A stretch of 64,000 nucleotides of DNA from Brugia malayi (lineage: Eukaryota > Nematoda > Chromadorea > Rhabditida > Onchocercidae). This document shows, piece by piece, positions 38,722 to 52,600 of the stretch (within the stretch, counting starts at the first letter, position 1; each line of letters begins with the position of its first letter). Both the position numbers and the translations under genes were made by a program. A model generated the notes under the pieces. That model searched no databases and was not told the origin of the DNA. It saw only the letters and a program-made list of their open reading frames with translations. The stretch lies in NCBI RefSeq assembly GCF_000002995.4, contig NW_025062477.1:3149879-3213878 (forward strand), in the 5' to 3' direction.

Positions 38722-41700
38722 CTACTTGTTCGATGATTCCACATCTGGACGTTGAACAGGAAATGAAATTGCTGCTTGTCGTGAACGTAATCGTGTTGCT
38801 ATGCTACTCTGGATAAAAAATCAGTGCAATAGGCTACTGATTAAAAAAAATCTCCTCAATACATGGTAACATGAGTACAATAAAAGAAGTATTTCAAGTT
38901 TGACAGATTATTTAATCTTTTGCAAAACCTTTAAAGGAATTGAAATGTACGATTCAAAACGGATAATGAATATACATGGTACAAAATGGCAAAATCGAGC
39001 AATACCACTGTGTTCTATCTAAGATCGAAATTCCAAAATCTTAAAAACCAACCGTGTCTGGCACTATTTCTGCTCGGGCTTTTTCATCTAATCTCTTCAA
39101 ACTTTGAGCACTGCTCAACTTTTTTGTATTACCACATTTATCGCCATTTCCTTCGCCCACTTTCCTCAATTTCTTTGTTGTCACAACTTTAGTATCATTC
39201 TGGTCCTTATGTACAACGTCATTATTTTCACCGTCGGTCACGATTGTTCGACGTCTCTTGGTTGCGACGATAGGTGTTGAACTTGTAAATGGCAGCTGAC
39301 GAGTAACAGCAGTTTCCACCTGAAAAAATGCAAACTTTATATGAATTCTGGGATTTTCACGAAACTTTTCATCGAAACGTCACTACCCTGACTAAGCTTT
39401 TTTTTGAAAGCCAAAAGTTCCAAAATTTTGAAATAGAACAACAGTGGAATTCAAATTGAACACAAACGTAAACTGGACGAATTGGTGAGTAGTCGCAATC
39501 TTCTAATGAACCGCGAATATGTTGACCATCCTTGTTACTAGGATTTGCTTCCGATGTTCCAGGTTTGCTCTCATTATTCAAGCTTTTCAGTGTAACTGGT
39601 TTCTCCATTTTCTCTCTCTCTCTCACCAACGTTTTCAAAGGTGATGAAGCCTAAAGCCATTAAACTAAAAGGAAATTATTACCAACATGATCTTCACTAA
39701 CAAGACAGTCCGAGCCTAAGAAATCCTAAAAATTAATCATTTGAGTAATAAAATTAAAAAGTAATTGTCAAACATCATGAAAATAATAGGAAGAAAAGAT
39801 AAGGACCTCCATCCCCAAATCCCAACTGCTACCACTACTTGTTTGAAAAATTTTCTCTAAAACTGACTTCTTTTCATTCATTTTTCGCTAAAAATATTTA
39901 TCACCAGATCATTTCTGCAAAAATATTTTTAAATAAAGTATAAAATTTCTAAGCTGTTTTTTTGAAAGAAAAAGAGAAATATTAAACTTTACCTGCTGTG
40001 GCTTTCCTTCCTCAGAAACAAGCTTTGGATGTTTAATGACAATTTCATCAGTTTCATTACTGATAGGAAAATCATTCACCTTAGCCTTACGATTTCGATT
40101 ACTTCGTTTCTTACTAACTGCTCTGAAAGTCGCACTATCTGAACACTCCAAAAAAAGTGAACAAAGAGATACGTTTAATCTTCGAAGACTCGAAGATTAT
40201 ATAGAATTAAGATTTGTCAACATGTAAGTAATGGAATTCTAAAAATTGAAACTCCAAATAATACCTTTTACTACCAACTTTCAGGACACTGGATACCCTT
40301 GTAGAATGCTTTGAATTATTTGTTAAAGAATGTCGTACAAATGACTTAGTCGCTGCTTTCGTCGTATCAGTTTTCTGATGCTTTGTGTTTGCCTTATATG
40401 TTTTCATTTCTTTGACAAATGATGCTGGCAGGTATACTTTGGTATTAGCCTTTAAAATTTACATAAATGATATTTAAATGTCATTTTCTTGAAGGAAAAG
40501 CGTCAAATTTTTGCAAAAATAATTACAGTTTCACTAGCATATTTACTTTGAACCTCAGAGCAAAAATTATTCTTGTTTTTTTTTTGTCTATTTATTTTCT
40601 AATTTTGGTATTTTTTTTTTTGACTTTTTCTAATTTTTAGTAATAAAAGCCAATGATGAGAAAATAATATATTTGATGCAATACAAACTACATTTTCTAA
40701 AAAAATATGATAATTATTTAAAAACTTACTTTCCCCATATTCAAAAAGAATCTTTTACTCAATAGTGGTTTAAATTGAATGTCTTTCATTAAAATTTTCA
40801 CACGGTAAGACATTAACAACATTCCAATATCACACAATGCCCATATTTTCTAAAAACAAGTGAATGAAAAAGATGCCTTAATAGAATATACAGATATCCC
40901 AACACGTTAATCCCGAAAGTATTTAACGACCACATAAATTAGCCATAAATCAAAAAACAGTTTAAAAAATCCACGTGAAATCAGTAAAATACCTCATTTT
41001 TTTGTTGCAGCTCCTCCCTTGAACAGCTCTCCAACTTTGAATCTGTGCTGTTCTTTACTGTCTGCAAAATTAAATTTTTACACAAAATTTAAGAATTCAA
41101 TAACCCGATGAACTTGACAATTTAATATTAAAAGTGCTTAAATTTAATATCTTTATTAATAGTTGAGAAATACCTGGAATATGTTATAGATAAATTCCAA
41201 ACTGCCCGGTTCCTTTCTAGCACTGAAAATTCCCAACAAGAACCAGATAGATCTATAAAAAAGCGACTGAAGGGAAATATAACATACTATAAATTTAAAA
41301 AACTTGATAACTTCAGAAAACATTAGGAACCTAAATTTGAAAATTAAGCTACTGATAAAATCAAAACTCACTCAGTTAACCGCCGTAATTCAGGTTCACA
41401 TTTAATCGACTCAAATGATGGAAGCTTTGCAAGTATGTAAATTGCGTATGCAAGGCAATATTCAGGCTGATAATATGGTGCGAAATCTAAAACGCAAGGT
41501 AAAATGCTGTACATGGTATTAAATAATCCAATAAAAATATAGTTCAAACTCCTATTCCTTATAAATTTCAATTTTTTCAATATCAAAATGACAAATCAAA
41601 TTATTACTTTTCATTTTTGATCTTTCCATGTATTTTCGTCTTTTTGTTATATTCGCATCTACCAAAACACGCATCTTATTTTGGAAATCGACATCATCAT

Positions 41701-44700
41701 ACAAACTAACAAGTGCAAACAGCCCCAAGTATTCAACGTGTAGCTGAAGAGCCATCAAGTGTTTGTTAAGTTTACCAAAAAATCGGTGTCGCATTTCAAA
41801 TTCTTCATCCTGAAAACTATGGTAGCTCATTTCGCACTGAAACCCGGTACTTAACCTTACATCCATGTTAAAATCATAAATCGAACATTAAAATTTTGAA
41901 CCTAATAGTAATAAATTTCCTTTCTCTCTGAATGACATATTGTATTTTAGTTAGAGGACTTAAAACTTACATAACCAAGTGCAGAGAGCATGACTAAATC
42001 ATCAGCGGTAACAAATTTAGCGTATCGTGGTTTTGTTGCAAGTTTTAACATTGAACTTCCTGCCAGTATGCGAAATTCAGCCATATGAGCTCGACTATAA
42101 TGAATATATAATCAGCATTTTACTTTCGGGATCAAAATTTACTGGGATCTTTTGGCATTAGCGAAGATATAGTTTAAGTACAAGGAATTTTATGCTCGTA
42201 TGTTTCAATTTGATCACAATAGGCTAAACCAATGAAATTTAAAAAAAAAATTTTTTTTTAATATTTCAGGCAGAACACAAATATATATATATATATGAAA
42301 GATATCCATACACATTCACATATAAGCACTGCCTCAGCGAGGATTGCATCTCATAACCAGTCATTGGATTAAAGTGGAATTTAAAAAAATAAACTTACCT
42401 ACATGGTTTTTCAAAGATATCGCCTTTTGTTTCCAACAAAGTGGAGTACAGTTTCAGAAGGTTTTTGGCTACTGGTTCAACATCACACTCCGAAAACTGC
42501 GCTACGGATACCAAAAAATTGGCGACAAATTTCAGACAGTGTTTCTCAAATAATTACTTGAGATTTAGAAATAGTAGGATTAAAACTAAGATGAATATTT
42601 CAATTGAAAAATGGAACAATAAAAGTAAAATATAACTTATTTCCAGTTGTAAGAAATTAATCCACCTTGATTTCTACATAAATTTCATCACAACAGTTAT
42701 CAGCATTGTTATCTTGACTAAAAATTGTGTTATCACTACTTCGGTCAAGCAATAAATCCATTATTTTCGTCTGAAAAAATTTTCATTTACATTCTTTAAT
42801 TTACTCGTAACCTTATTCTGACTTGAAAAAACTTGAGAAATGTGTGAAATGACAAACTTTAAGTATTTCAAGAAGCTCATTGCAAAACTGCGCAGCATCG
42901 ACTTCTACACAAGAGCCCAGTGCTTTGAGTGCTGTACAGCACTGTGGATTAGATGCCGAAATATGCGATAAAGAATCCTAAAAGCAAAGCAGCACTAATG
43001 GACACATAATTCTGGCTAACAAAATCAATTTTAGTTTATAAGCACCATCAATCTGAATGTAAATAAAGTTTAAAAGTTTTTTAAACGAAAGTCAAAAATA
43101 TCTGACTGAATTTTATTTCTTCTGCAATACAAAAAGCTGTCGACTTACATAAGTTTAGAATTTACCTGAAATATAATTCCGAGCTTCGTTCGAGCTTGCT
43201 CAATGTTTAATAACCTTGAAATACAGCGCACAGCATACTTCGCAGCACGAGGAGTGCCATTCAAACTGATATATTCGCAATACTTCACATATTTCTCAAT
43301 CATATCTTCAGCTAAGAGTTCATGCTGTCTAATTTCAGTAGAAATCGCAATTACCAGCCCCAGCAAATTTTCTGCTAAAGAGTTTAAAAAATTTGTTAAA
43401 AAAGATTTTTAGATTAATGAGGTTAGGTGCCTAGTTCGATTCTAAGCAAAACCCAAAAATTTTACGGTTTGCTATTGAAATCAAAGTTGTAAAATTCAAA
43501 AAGTTTGCCCTCATCCAACGTCTCCTCCACTGATATCATGAATTCGTCTTGTTCCCTCTAAAAAAAAACAGAAAAAAAAAGAAACAAACTCTCAGAAAAA
43601 TTTTCAATCTCGATCAGTTCTACTAGACTTTCAAAGGTAGACTCATTCACAAAGCAATGTGGATACGCATTTGCAACTATCTGCAAATAAAAGTTTAGGA
43701 TTATTATAAGAGAAAAATAGTTATAAGAGGAAAAGTTTAGGATTATTATAAGAGAAAAATAGTTATAAGAGGAAAAGTTTAGGATTATTATAAGAGAAAA
43801 ATAGTCATTACGATGAAACATTTCAACATACTAATACAGAAACATATTAAAATGGCAGGAAATACCTTCAGAAGCTTAATTAATTTGTAGTAATGACTGG
43901 ACTGATTAATACCGCTGCTGTCTTTAATTAACGTGATTACTATATCAAGCAACACTGACACTGCGGTTCCATCAAACTGAAGCGGTGAACAGCATTCAAA
44001 CAAAGATCTTACTGCATCCAAACATTCCACAGAAACTTTATGATCTCTCAAACGCTGTAAAATTTCCAGCTGAAATGAATAACTTCATTAACACAAGTTA
44101 ACCAAAATAAAAAACCACTTAACCAAAAAAGTAAATCCATCCTCTTCTACCAAAAGAGTTAGCTGATTGTAAATGGAATTAAAAAATATTGTACTTTACC
44201 TTTTTATATGTATTCGTAATCAAGAAATCCTATGAAATTATGGAAATGAACAATGAACTTGATTTAATTGATTAACTTACAATAGCTGACTCAACTTTTT
44301 GGCAAGTATATTCTTTTTCCGTAATATACTTCAACGACAATAATATCTGTTTGTCATTTGTCAGATGTGTCATAAACTGCCTGCAAGAAATGACATAAGC
44401 CAAAGTAATTAAACACAATTTTCAAATAATTTCCTACATTATTAACGAAGCAAAAACTAGTTACCTGAAAAGGAGCGAAAACTTTGCTGGTTCAGAACTA
44501 CACTCAACGATACCTCTAATAACATCATCGATTGTTTTCCCCTTTTGTGGTTCAACACTTTGCTCAATCAATTTTACCAAGTTACGTAAAAGTCGTCGTT
44601 GAAATGACTGCTTCATCAAAATCTGCTCCAAGGCTCTAAAAATCTTGGAAATCGCTAGAAAAAAAAAGAAAAAAAAGCTTTTCGCTGAATTATTAAAACC

Positions 44701-47700
44701 TCAAGAATATTCCTCACTTTTTATTACTACACACAGGAGAACAAAAGTAAGAAACTATATATGAGCAGTTAACGAATATAAAATCATTTCAACTAACTTC
44801 ACACCATAGTTGTTCATATTCAGGAAAATATTAACCAGTATTCTCATACGTTTGCCTTCATCTAGTTTATATGGAATTAAATTGGAGACAAATATTTTCT
44901 CTATTAATAATCTGAAATAGTCCTTTTCTGGTATTGACATTATTTTTTACCAAAATAAATTTGTATCAATTCTTGAATTATCCTTTAAAATTTAAAGTAC
45001 GTAATCAGATTGTGAAACTCGTCCCAAAATTTATACAGTGAGATGATATTGAAATAAACAACTGGCTCAAAAAAGATACAGAAATCAATACCTATCTTCG
45101 GAAATTGGTTGGTAATAATGATTCATGATAGCAGAGAATATGTTAGAAACAGAGGAACGTTCCAAATTTGTTAGTTCATCATTACTAAAAATTGTACGAT
45201 GAAGATGGGAAAGTCCACGAATCACCGCATGCCGAACCTTGACCTGAATGAAAAAATAAAGATATTGAATATGATATCGAATTTGAAATATCATTTCTAA
45301 TAATTTTTATATGACTAAATTAGCATCAGGATAAATAATTAGCGAGTGAAAGCCGAAATCAATAAAATCAGATCAAGCCAAATAAAACACATTTCGGTCC
45401 CAAACATCAAGTTTAATGCACATCACACTATAATATAATACTTAAAATTTAAAAAGGCACGTTTTACATATGAAAGTGATATAAAGCACATGACAATTTA
45501 TCGATTAACACAAGCTGGAAAATTTAAAAAAAAATTGCTTTTTACCTTTTTATCTCGAATTCTGTCGATGACATATGTGAGAAGCCTTTCACTTAAGGCT
45601 TCAAATTTCCGTCTTGCCAATCCTTGTACCATCGTAAGGACTTCCAAACGAACGCTCTCATCCAGATCTTGACAACGCGAAATAACAGCATCTGAAAATA
45701 TCCAACTCTAAAATCTTAGCTCATAACGAATTATTTCATAATGTGGCCAAAGCAGTGTAGATCATGAATCAATTCTTTGTAGGTCATAAATCAATTCTCA
45801 TGTTATTCAGCTTTAAAATATTAACAAAAAATAAAGAGGAGAAAAAACTTCAAAATAATAAAAAATGTCTTTCAATCCAATTCTATTCACTTCCAAAAAG
45901 TAGTATTATACGAAACCTGTTACTTGTCCCCTCAATTCTGGATGGAACACGAGAATATCTTCAGCATTTCTGGTACATATACGACGGATTTCTTCATTCA
46001 CATCAGCGAAGCGTTTCATATATTCGCTCCAAACTTCAGGTTCATCTTCAGCCATATGAGAATTCTGATCACCAAAAAGATTTCCAAACATACGAACGGC
46101 TTCACGACGTACATTAATATCTTCATTCTAGAAATTCACGAGATAGAAATGAAAGAGATTTAAAAAAAATCATAGTATCAAACATACAATAATTTTCGAT
46201 GAATCAAGAACAATCAAAAACTGATTAACCATCGAAGTCACAAGCAGTGCCAAAAGCTTTACAGTGGCATTACATCAGCTATAAAATCATATTGGTTCAA
46301 AGTCGTCGATAAAATTAGGAAGTTTAAATTACATGCATCTGATTGACTAATATTGGAAGTACGGAGGAAATCAATTCTGGAGCAAATTTATGAAGTTCGC
46401 AAATCAAATCGTATAATTTTTTTGGAGAAATTAATTCGCATTCATCCAAAATACCTGTTTCCAGTCCACGTTTTAATAGCTGAAACTTTAAACTCTTTCG
46501 GACAGAAATAAAAGCTTGTGAATGGTTGCAAAACAAATTTTGGATTAGTTTTTGTGAAATTTAATCGATTTTTCGAAAAACACTTAATTTCTTTAGAAAC
46601 AGTATTTGCATACATAAGTTCTTCTTTTGCGCAAGTAAAAAAATTTTTACGAAAAACAAACTAAAGCAACATATGGTTCCAGTGTTGTTTGATTTGTTCG
46701 GATCAAATCACGTGCCATAAGATAAGCTTCATGATTATTTATCTGAAATCAACATATCAAAAATGAGAAAAAACATATAAAGCAGTGCTTTTAACATATT
46801 ATTGCTCAACCTTCAACCTTGAATGTCAGATGTCGGTGAAAATACTATCCAATAAAAAAGCAAACTTTTTGCGGCTGCACAAGGAAGAAGAAAATTGCAT
46901 CCAGAACAATATTTGAAATCTGATCAACTCCTTGGATCAATTTAGAGCACACTGCCATAAGCATCCTTTGAACATGTTCATCAGCATTTTGCTTGTTAAT
47001 ATTATTAAAAAATTGTTTGATCAATTGCCGCAGAATCACATGAGCATCATCTCCCAGTTCTAGAGCTAGCTGCATTGTTTCTACCACCAAAATATTCTGA
47101 AAATTGTTGTACTTGGATCAATTTAGAGCACACTCCCATAAGCATCCCTTAATCTTCTAAAGAATTTCGGTCAAAAGCATATACCAAGAAAGAAATATTC
47201 CAAGTATAAAGAATGAGGAAATTAAATGAAATGAGATTACAAAATTATCAAATATTTTATCACAAGTAAGAATTAACCTCAAGAAGATACAAATAAAACT
47301 GATGTGTCGAACTTTCCTTATCTGGAACATTTCCAATCACTGTTGTCAGGAATAGTAGCACATTCTGCAACAATTTAATTTGACTTCTTAAATTGGAATT
47401 TCTATTTAAAGAAAGAATTTCGAGCACACGATTTTAAAATATGACACAAATTTGTCATTGCTTACATTAAACTCTATTGAATATAATTGTCAATAAATTA
47501 AACTAGATGTTTTAAATATGGAACCATAATGTTTTGCTGCCCACTCGCTTGGTTTTTTAAATTCTGCATTTAATTTTTTATCTCATAACAATGTCCATAA
47601 CAATTTAAACATTCCTTTGCAAACTTGAATTCCTTTTTTGAATCAAAACCGCTTTTCTACTCTAACCTTAAGCAGAGATTGATTTTCAAGTGGTGAGTTC

Positions 47701-48244
47701 GGCGCAAAAATCCGAAAAAGATCTGCGATACAGCATGCTAACAACAACTGCACATCACCGTTTTTATTGCTCAAAAATTGTGAATCAGTTAAATGAAGCA
47801 TCAAATCTTTGTAGCGATTCGGAGCATCGGCTTCCTCATTTGTGGCCTCACCTTTCAACATTTCGGACAAAACCTAAAACAAGTAATCAAGGTTATTTAA
47901 ATAATTATGAAAGCCAAGAACGAAGTGCATAACTGACTTTTCCGTTGCATTTTTTCACGTGTCTCCATGGTGAATTTTTGGCTATTCTTCTGAGTAAAGA
48001 GAAAAAAAAAATATTTCCAGTGTCCTGAGCGGTATAACATTTAAAAAATAAAGTTTAATCCAGACAGTAAGGTGACTGTCCACATTGTTTTCTTTCTTCT
48101 CTTTTTACTTTGTCCATAATTGAAGTACTTAAATTAAATAAGTGCTGGAAAAATAACCTTCAGGCGCTTCAACAATTCTGTATTTTTAATACCCGCACTG
48201 ACTGGCTTACATCCTTTCGGATATTTTATAGTATTTGAAGGCAT
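38722..48244 (-). CDS. PDS5: PDS5 cohesin-associated protein
   Basis: PDS5 is a nuclear HEAT-repeat protein that binds the cohesin ring with WAPL and controls cohesion. Thirty-three exons splice in phase to ~1445 residues, close to human PDS5B: 48158-48244, 47667-47873, 47278-47364, 46866-47096, 46671-46742, 46333-46479, 45917-46127, 45546-45691, 45092-45243, 44794-44911, 44465-44643, 44281-44380, 44200-44229, 43866-44069, 43590-43680, 43531-43557, 43166-43371, 42858-42977, 42666-42770, 42399-42544, 41971-42094, 41608-41809, 41372-41486, 41174-41252, 40993-41061, 40730-40849, 40265-40449, 39993-40134, 39807-39887, 39702-39725, 39474-39650, 39053-39319, 38722-38808. Family landmarks: VQLLLACCIADLFRIFAP, VRREAVRMFGNLFG, LLIEKIFVSNLIPYKLDEGK, NGTPRAAKYAVRCISRLL, SIWFLLGIF. 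The last ~260 residues are Lys/Ser-rich (KKRSNRNRK, KRRRTIV), typical of the PDS5 tail. The start MPSNTIKYPKG follows an acceptor-like site. If the 39053 donor is skipped, the protein ends at 39041 instead. The 24-, 27- and 30-nt exons are the least certain. Confidence 0.95.
43689..43805. repeat. 42-bp tandem repeat in a PDS5 intron
   Basis: Three nearly perfect copies; 'gtttaggattattataagag' starts at 43693, 43735 and 43777. It lies between the PDS5 exons at 43590-43680 and 43866-44069. Confidence 0.92.
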
Positions 48245-49602
48245 ACTTTTAATAATCTCTATTATCCTGAAAAAAAATGAAAGGGACTACAAAATGTAAT
48301 AAAATATTCAGTGGATTATTCATCCACAATAAAAATGTATAGTTAATTATAAAGTATTCAGTGGATTATTCATCAACAATAAAAATGTGTAGCTAATTAG
48401 AATAAAAATAGATCTCGCTATATCTATATCTTGAAACTGATATTGCATAAGCTAATTGTTATCAGTAATTATCAGATCAGGAAGAAATAATGATAAAGGA
48501 TTGATCTGCGGTATAATCCATCTCAAATGTATTCTTCTCTTTCCTCTCAATCTACTCGAATAATCTCAACTACTAGAACGCAACCGTCGGTACCTCACTC
48601 CGACAGGTACCATCCTAGAGCTACCATCTCACAAACCTTATAATATTCGCGCGCAAATGCTCTCATACGTATCGATATGCAAATTGTACATCTCAGCATA
48701 TTCTTTAAGAAAGTTAGAAGTGAGAATGGTAAGTGTGAATGATTAATTCAAGTAAGAAATAAATCAAAAAATTTATTTTCCCGCACTGTTTATAGCAAAT
48801 TTCACTTTTTCAGTTTAAATTTAAGTTTAATTCTTTAATTTAAATTGAAATTGTTGAGCTATTGAACTCATTTTTATCCTATTTTTAGCATTTCATTTCT
48901 TTTTTTCTGGACGAGAGAATATGAATTCTCAGTGAGAAATAAATGATTCTAAAATTTTCAGATTCGAAAATTTTATTGAATATTTGACAATATTATTATG
49001 CACATACAGCATATAAATGAAGGATGAAAACAGTTTTATTAATTAAAAATCATTGAAACAAATATTTGTGAAATATTTTTAAACTTATTGCAAATCATTT
49101 ATTTACAATAGTTCAAATAAGAAAAATGATGAATAAAATTAAAAACAATTGATAATTAATTTGTTGATGAAATTCATTGCTATATATTTGATATTAACAT
49201 TCCTTTACTTTCTAAAATAAATAAGAAGAAAAAAAAAATTTTCCGAGAATACTTTCATTTTGTTAAAAGATGAATGAAGTGATTGAAATAGCTCTAATTT
49301 GATACCTTTATAAATTTTTAAATTAATAATACTAAATTTTGTTTCAATATCTAAGCGTTATAGTTATTTTGAAAATAATATTTCTATTATACATTTGTGA
49401 ATGACATACATTTTCTTTGTATATTAAATCAAATTTAAAATTTATTATGAATTAAAAAGAGATCATATATTTGAGGTTAAATTTAAAATTTTAAGTTAAA
49501 ACATTTGAAATTGTAATTTCGATCTGATTCAAAATTTGATCCAAAATTCCATTAAAATTTTTCTTATCGAATATCCATAAGCAAATAGTGTTGAGCTTAT
49601 CG
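48245..49602. promoter_or_regulatory. PDS5 upstream / eva-1 downstream region
   Basis: 1.36 kb between the eva-1 stop and the PDS5 start, both on the minus strand, so it holds the PDS5 promoter. A 'tttttttcag' acceptor at 48267-48269 lies 22 nt before the PDS5 ATG and is a likely spliced-leader site. A 50-bp tandem duplication sits at 48305-48403. Around 48530-48680 is a short island richer in G and C that may contain the promoter. Confidence 0.45.
48305..48403. repeat. 50-bp direct tandem duplication
   Basis: 'attcagtggattattcatc' recurs exactly 50 bases later; the copies differ at only a few positions. Confidence 0.9.
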
Positions 49603-52600
49603 TTAGCTATAGCCATGAATAATTTGTGGTACTCGCGGTTGTGTCAACTGAGTAAATCGCAACAATGATTCTTTGTTATTCGACAAATCGCCAACATCAA
49701 AATAAATTCGACTGCTAGGATTCAAAAAGACTGAAAATTAGGGAACAGATATTAAATTCATTTTTATTTTTCATTTTTAAGAAATTCAAAAAAAAAAAAA
49801 AAAAAACTTATGATCAAATGCAAATATTTGAATATCCATGTAAAATGTGTCATCAAAATGTCAAATAATCAAATTTATTTTTCTTTTTTTTCTTTTTTTC
49901 TTGATTTTTTAAATTTATTAACACTCAAAATAGCATTGTTTTAATGATTCTTGTAGTATCTAATATTATATCAAAATCTATAAATTTCTTAATTTGAATC
50001 ATTTCATAAAATATAGTAGTTATTAAAATATATTTTCATAAAATATATAATTTCATAAATTTCATGGAATATAATAATTTCATAAAATATAGTAATATAG
50101 ATTATTAAAAAAATTAGTTTGCTTATAGTATCACAAAGTGTAATTCAATTTGCTTACATATATGTAAGATTAAAATTTAAATTTAATAATGTCAAAAAAA
50201 AAAAAAAGGAAAGAAACCTGATGCTGTATGATTATTATTTCTCATCAGTGTACTTAATTCTGTTGGCTTTGTAGTTTGCACAATTTCCTCATTATTTTTT
50301 CTTCTTGAATTTTTCCGCTTCATTTTACGTCGATAACAACCGGATACTGCGCAAGCGATCAGTAACATTGATAATCCTATTAGAAAACTCAGAAGAAGAC
50401 AGAGTAAAACCTTCTCTTTGTTATCTGAAATAAACTTTTTTTTTCAAAATACAATCACCAAAATAAAGTTTAAAGTTTTAGATGCAAAATTTTAATAATA
50501 TTTTAAAATTTTAGTTAAACATTAGCAAACTTATGAAAAAGAAAAAAAAAAAAAGGTATAGAAATTCTCAGAAATTTTGCTAATACTAATAATATAATCA
50601 AATTAACCTTTTATTGCTCGTACTATTAACATACAATCATGTATGAAGCCGAAAGCATTGAAATGATGAGCATTATTTGATGAAGTGAGATCAGTTGAAG
50701 TTGAAGTCACTGCGACAAATGCGCTTTCCTCATCTAACTCCTCGTAACTGTTTGCCGACAACGAACTCAAGATAACGTTTACTAAAATTTTCAAAAGGAA
50801 AAAAAAAAATTAATAAAATTTATATTGAAATATGGACATGAAAAGAATTATCACATTTCAAATTTATAGAAAAAAAAAAAAAGATAATTAGAAGAATTCA
50901 TGATAAAATAGATAATTTCTACCATTTTTATTCTTTTGAATAGGTTTGTATCCGAGATTTGGATCATCTTTAATATGAAATGTTCGTTCATTGTCTTTTA
51001 CAAGCACTGCTTCTGCTTTCTGTAATTTCCTTGGTGATAAATCCTATAATATTTAATAAATACTAAGCAAAAATGACAAAAAAAAAAAAAATAAAGTTAA
51101 ACTACTAATTTAACAATTTGAAATAGATATATGACACTATTTTATATATCAGAAATACTTCCTTTTATTATCTGAACATTTTACTATCAATTCTAATTTA
51201 TCAATGAAACATTAAAAAATATTAAAAACTTTTCTAATAAATAAATTTAAAAAAAATGAAAATAAAAGAAATATGTAAACGAATAGAAATAGATAGGATT
51301 AGTAGAATTGACTGAAAATACCGAAATGATTTTTTTCATCGTTTCTAAATTTCCTTTCATTGCTGTTTCGGTAAAAATTTCATCGTTCACTATAACACAT
51401 CAATTATTCGAATTTATTTATTTATTTATAACAAACTACTCATTGGATTATCTCACTGAAAAAAAGCGAAAACAAAAATGCATAAATAATATTACTGAAA
51501 AGTAAATAATATTAAAAAATTAGAAAAGAAATAAATTAATTAAATTAATTTAAGTGCATCTTTGATAAGATATGAAATAATGGATCGATCATCGATCTTA
51601 TCAGTGATCGATCATTCATAAAACTTTTCTATTGATTTGCAGATAGTTTTAGCATTACAAATTTGATATTTCAAAATTTTTAAATAAAATTTAAATTATA
51701 AAAAAAAAACGAACTGCACATAAAGATAAGTCTGAGATATTTTTGTATGCCTAATGCGCATCCAACTTTATCCAAATGCTCATCGTTTACTGTCACCGTA
51801 CATTCTGTTTGCGCATGACAATCATAGAGTAGCTGGCTTAACACATCAATCACACAATCTGTAGTATTAAAAAATAATTTTCAAAAAAAAAAAAATTTTA
51901 ATTTAAAAGTTCAAAGATTACATGCATTGAAGAAAATACTAAGCGAAGAAATAATTGAGAAAATTGAAATTTTATAAATTAAAATTTATCATGTTATAGT
52001 TGAATGAATCTATGAAGTGAAGTTTTTTAATCTAATAGTGACATTCAAGTAAAATGAATATCCTTTTTTTAAGTAAGATAAAGTGAAATAAATTTAAATG
52101 TGATAGATGAGGAGGAAAAAAAAATTTGTAATATGAATAGAACAAAGGAATTACTGCTATTAGCTATTTAGCTTGTCACTACTAGCAATCTTTTTTGATT
52201 ATATCTTATTGAGCTAAGCAATGAATTAATTTTAAATTTTATGCTAAAATTAATTGGAAAATTTGCAAACAATAAATTTAGATTAAATTTTATAATAATT
52301 TTATTGCTAAGATATTTTTTTTTTAGCTGGTAAATATTTTTGAAAATTTTTAAAACACATAACATATAATAAAAGGAAAAAGAAAAGCATTCACTCTTAG
52401 TTTCAAATTTTCATTGATTAAACAGTTTTAAGCATATTATGTTAAAATAAAATTTAAAATTAAAAAAAAACTAAATGTTTATAGCAATTTTTATGGAATT
52501 ATTCATTAGATTTTACATTGAAGAAAGTTCAAATTTTAATGATCTAAAAAATTTTTGTAAATTAATATTTCTTCCGTATTTTTATTTTATAAAAATAAAA

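Noticed and set aside
43471..43557. Alternative frame of the small PDS5 exon (REQDEFMISVEETLDEGKLF)
   Set aside because: It does not join the exon at 43166-43371 in phase; the shorter 27-nt reading does and fits the PDS5 alignment better.
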